Shown: positions 11,885 through 15,118 of the stretch, in pieces | How the letters are laid out: each line of letters opens with the position of its first letter | Position numbering within the stretch: the stretch's first letter is position 1 | DNA from: Physocladia obscura | Taxonomy: Eukaryota > Chytridiomycota > Chytridiomycetes > Chytridiales > Chytriomycetaceae | Direction: 5' to 3' | Assembly (NCBI GenBank): GCA_027596945.1 | Contig: JADGJH010000710.1 | Coordinates: 1-15,118 of the forward strand | DNA length: 15,118 nucleotides | The notes under the pieces: generated by a model | Seen by the model: the letters and a program-made list of their open reading frames with translations, nothing else | What the model was told of the DNA's origin: nothing | Database searches by the model: none | Position numbers and translations under genes: made by a program

Positions 11885-12121
11885 TTACTGTTGGAGAAAA
11901 TTCATTGTCACAGGAGTCATCAGATCTATTTCTGTCATTATCGGATCAGCCGCGTTATGAATATCCTCAAAAGGGCAATTTGAAGAATCAGTAGGTTACG
12001 ATACGTTTGGTAAAAACCATGATGGTATCTATTGTCTTATAGAAACTTGTAGTTCGCACCGTATTTCATCTATTACCCTTAACCAATCAAAGCCAACGTC
12101 TGCATCTATCCAATATTTCAC
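11885..12121 (-). pseudogene. Short coding relic, unknown protein
   Basis: One - strand frame of about 78 codons begins near 12121 with VKYWIDADVGFDWLRVIDEI and ends with MNFLQQ at TAA 11885-11887. It is interrupted by a TAG and a TAA about one third of the way along. No start codon or domain was recognised. Unlike the block to its left it has normal CpG, so it decayed by another route or is of different origin. It could also be a chance open region. Confidence 0.3.
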
Positions 12122-12583
12122 ACCAAAATAAATTTATTAAATTCCCGATTGGCGATTAATTACAATTGAAAGGTTTAGCTGAACAGGGTATAGTATTTTG
12201 AGGTAAGGGCATAGTGATGGGTTTTATTCTATTCGCGACCATTTGTCGAATTTATGATACTGAACGGAATCAATTTCACTGCACCCTAAATAACATCGGA
12301 TATGTGACAATCAAAAAATGTGGTAGCATTGAAGCAAGTCTTAAAACTGGTAAAATATAGTAGTAATTGTATTGGAAGGCTTGATTATTAAGTTGTGTGC
12401 AGGGAGGTAGTGGAACGGGTTTTTAACAAAAGCGGGTGGACATGGGAGATTTAAAAAATGAATGAAACCTAATAATGGTCTTTGAAAATAGGAATTCGAG
12501 TTGACTCTTTTCTGGTGAAATTGAAAATGCAAGTGTAATATATAAAAATAAGCAATAAAAATAAAAACTTCAAAAAAAAATTT
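12122..12583. other. AT-rich intergenic DNA, no gene recognised
   Basis: A 63-codon - strand frame (12341-12532) is present but has no recognisable content and lies just beyond the 3' end of the cellulase gene. Nothing else is seen. Confidence 0.4.
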
Positions 12584-12589
12584 TTTATT
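12584..12589 (-). terminator. Candidate poly(A) signal AATAAA of the cellulase gene
   Basis: On the - strand AATAAA lies about 110 nt beyond the stop codon at 12701-12703, at a plausible distance for a fungal 3' end. In such AT-rich DNA chance occurrence is possible. Confidence 0.35.
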
Positions 12590-12700
12590 TCAAAAGTGAC
12601 TGATCGAAAACTTTTAAAACCGAAAAGAAAAAGAGACACATAAACGGGGAGAAAAAAAAAAGCATTTCTAATAGCAGCTAATTATTACCACTTAATTTTC

Positions 12701-14523
12701 TCAAAGACACTGAGAATAGTAAGGATTGTTCGTTTGCGGTGTGCAAGTCGAGGCAATACAGCATGTTGGTCCAGTCCAGTAAATTCCACCGCATTGGCCC
12801 CATTTAGTTGAGCAGCTGCCGGTAGTGGTTGTCGACGGAACAGCCGATGTAGTAGTCGTAGTCGTAGTGGTAGTAGTTGTAGTGGTAGTAGTTGTAGTGG
12901 TAGTTGTTGTAGTAGTTGGCTTGGTGGTTGTTGTTGTGGTAGTGGTAGTGGTAGTGGTAGGTTTAGGAGATGTGGTTGTAGTGCTGGTAGTGGTAGTGGT
13001 TGGTTTAGGAGATGTGGTTGTAGTTGTTGAGGTGGTTGTAGTAGTTGGTGTAGTTGTAGTTGTTGCAGTGCCTGAAGTAGTCACTGTGGTTCCTGAGAAC
13101 GTAGATCCCAATTCACCAAACTTAATGTTTGAAAAAGTAACCGAAGCAGAAGATCCATACGTGCTGCGTAGACTTGGAATACCAGTTGTCCAGTTGAAGA
13201 AAGGGCACGGGCCACGAAGAGTTCCAGCAGCAGTAGCTCCAGGTGGATAACTTGAGTCAAGCCAATCCATTCCTGCTGTCGCGTCGTCCCACAGAGACAG
13301 CGAAAGAACAACTCCTTGTGTCAAAGCACTGTCCAGCTGAGTCAAACCGCCTTGAAGGGGGTTGGTGTCGGAAAAGGCAGTTCGTTCGGCAGTGCAGTAG
13401 GTGTCGGTGATGGTGTTGTAGCTGGTTAAACCTGCAATAGTGGCATCTGGAGTCTGGTAAATGTTTCCATTCTGGACCCAGTAACGTCTGACTTCAGAAA
13501 GAGTACCAGTATCCGTTCCATCGCTGGTGAGAAATTGAGTGACAACCGTGATTGGCTGAGTGGTGTCGATGGTCAATCCTGGTCCGTAGAAGTTGGTCAC
13601 ACCGTTGCGGTATGGGTTGATATCGCAACCGTCCTTGTCACAAAATCCGCTAGCGCGGTCAGCTCCATCACCACATTCTGCGGCAGTTGAGCAAACATAC
13701 AATCCAGTGGCAGCGCAAGAGTGAGAGGTGAAAGCAGTGGCTTCCTTGTTGGCCTCCCAGACATCAAACTCCATACAACAGTTCCCATTAGTTCCTTCAA
13801 CATTTGCCATGCCGTTTGCAAACTTGATGTCGTGTGGGCATTGCGCGTCACCTTGTGGAAAAAATTGTTGGGTGTTTGATTACAAAAAAATAAAAATAAA
13901 AAAATAAAACAAAGCGACTAGAACTTACAGTATCCAGTTCCGTAAGCAGCACCGGCTTTGTTATTACCGCCAAGGTTACCAGTTGCGTCCATATTGGTGA
14001 AGTAAAGTGCGCCGTTAAGACCACATACAAGTGTGGAGACATCCACAGTGAATGTAAACTCGCGGTTCTTGAGTTTGAAAAGCTGGTAAGTCGTGGCGGT
14101 GTCCATCAAATAAACACGAGCACCAATGTTGCTTCCTTCAACATATCCGATTTTCAACGAATTTCCAGAAGTTGTGACACCGTAAGTTGATTGGTATTGC
14201 GATACAGAGTTTCCTTGAATGTAACAGTTGGCAGCGCAAGTGGCATCCGTGGTTGCGTTTCCTTGTGGGCAGATGGCTGGATTCCAGCCGTTGGTAGTTG
14301 GGTAAGTCGGCAAGTCATAGCAGTTTGCAGTTCCTTGCGAGTTAGAAATCCAACGCCAGTTTGCATCCAAGACAACCTGCTCTGTTGCAGTTGTGCAACC
14401 ACCGGCTACTGTGCATGAAGAGACAACGAGCGATGGGTGGCTTTCCGCTTGAATAGTTCCAGGGTTCTGGGCAGCAACGAATCTAAGTGTGGCAAGCGCT
14501 AGCAATGACTTGATGGCAATCAT
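12701..14523 (-). CDS. Secreted GH7 cellulase (cellobiohydrolase type) with CBM1
   Basis: It hydrolyses beta-1,4-glucan, probably releasing cellobiose from cellulose chain ends, outside the cell. Exon 1 is 14523-13929 and exon 2 is 13851-12701, joined across a 77-nt GT-AG intron (13928-13852) to 581 aa. I chose the ATG at 14523 because it starts a signal peptide (about 1-18, cleaved before QNPGT); an in-frame ATG farther upstream would precede it with a basic stretch. The catalytic domain is about 19-452. The GH7 signature [11 protein letters not shown] (223-233) supplies nucleophile E226, D228 and acid/base E231. [22 protein letters not shown] and SLWDD are also typical of the family. The linker (about 453-544) is almost pure Thr with a few SPKP. 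The CBM1 (about 545-581) has WGQCGG and the Cys and Tyr pattern of cellulose-binding modules. The stop is TGA. The loop before the catalytic signature is shorter than in common cellobiohydrolases. Other GH7 endoglucanase activity cannot be excluded. Confidence 0.95.
12838..13072. repeat. Threonine-codon minisatellite encoding the cellulase linker
   Basis: The coding strand is a run of ACN codons with near-repeats of 15 nt, and a longer repeat of 42 nt (copies begin near 12961 and 13003) that encodes a 14-residue unit ending in SPKP. The + strand therefore shows a long GTNGTN run. Thr codons ACT, ACC and ACA are mixed, so this is not a pure triplet expansion. Confidence 0.85.
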
Positions 14524-15118
14524 TTTTTTTTTTTTGAAGTTTTTGAAAGTGGAGAGTTGCCCCTTTTTAACGCGATTTTTGACCCCTCCTTCACGTGGCC
14601 AGCGAATAAATCTTGATTTCACAACCAAATTTTCAAAAATGAGTCTGAATTTGGTGTGATATCAATATTTTTTTTTTAAAAAACTTTTAGGGTTTGATTT
14701 ATAGTCATGTAAAGTCAACAAATTTTTGCTTGTATTTCTTGTTTTACTCCATTGCTTAGTTTTCAGCTTTATTTAATTCAACTTGAATCGGCAAATATTT
14801 TGCTATCGCATTAATTAAGAGTTAGTGATACTGATTTGGGGTATCAAATTTTTTTTTCTTGGCTGCGCAGGTTTTTTTGTTTTAAATAATGAGATTAGCT
14901 GGAAGATTATTGCCGGCATTTAAACAGAATTCGTCTCCTGTTGCTTGAATAAAGGTATGCAAAATTTTATTTCCGTATATAATTATTTGTCATCAACTGC
15001 TATTAGACGCAAAAACTCTCAAAGCAACATCTCACACAAAAACTTTCCAAATAGTATTCAAATAAAGAAAAAATAATCGCTGTTTGCAAATGATTTCATT
15101 TTTTTTGTTTTGTTTTGT
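14524..15118 (-). promoter_or_regulatory. Upstream flank of the cellulase gene
   Basis: On the - strand an A-only run directly precedes the start codon (14524-14535), giving an A-rich start context. A palindromic CACGTG (E-box, 14592-14597) lies about 70 bp upstream of the ATG and could bind a bHLH-type factor, but its role is a guess. No TATA box or XlnR/CRE1-type cluster stands out. Beyond about 14700 the DNA is AT-rich with T runs and shows no gene to the end of the window. Confidence 0.3.

Noticed and set aside
11856..11888. Possible - strand intron (GTAAGT to CAG) linking two relics
   Set aside because: It would be only 33 nt, shorter than every intron in the two intact genes (53-354 nt), and the sequence after it has a stop within a few codons.
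12825..13250. Long + strand open frame of almost pure valine
   Set aside because: It is the antisense reading of the threonine-codon repeat in the cellulase linker; the - strand frame has signal peptide, catalytic motifs and CBM1.

Overview
This is an AT-rich eukaryotic window with spliceosomal introns. It most likely comes from a fungus that degrades plant cell walls: it carries a secreted family-7 cellulase ending in a fungal-type CBM1 cellulose-binding module, and an SR-protein kinase gene with six introns of 53-354 nt. The threonine-only cellulase linker and the Polinton-type mobile DNA would fit an early-diverging (chytrid-like) fungus. That placement is inference, because no rRNA or other marker gene is present.

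Layout. (1) About 1-2650 is the remnant of a Maverick/Polinton-type element. A DNA polymerase B gene and a DDE integrase gene lie head to tail on the + strand, both broken by frameshifts and stops. A small hairpin-containing tandem repeat lies just before the polymerase homology. (2) About 2601-3838, - strand, is a broken gene with a RING-like half-finger and a C2HC finger, tail to tail with the integrase. (3) 3839-5742 is AT-rich DNA with a few + strand coding relics of unknown origin. (4) 5743-8622, + strand, is a complete seven-exon SRPK-type kinase gene (661 aa as I join it). (5) 8905-about 11840 is a block of badly decayed protein-coding DNA, mostly - strand. It is almost free of CpG and its reading frames are broken mostly by TGA, which looks like a methylated and deaminated mobile element. 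(6) 11885-12121 is a short - strand relic. (7) 12701-14523, - strand, is an intact two-exon GH7 cellulase gene with signal peptide, catalytic domain, poly-Thr linker and CBM1. (8) 14524-15118 is its upstream flank.

The two intact genes do not form a pathway. One regulates splicing factors inside the cell and the other digests cellulose outside it. They are CpG-normal islands in a landscape of dead mobile DNA. No tRNA, rRNA or CRISPR array was seen. All exon joins are read by eye from splice-site motifs and family conservation; no alignment or search was run.
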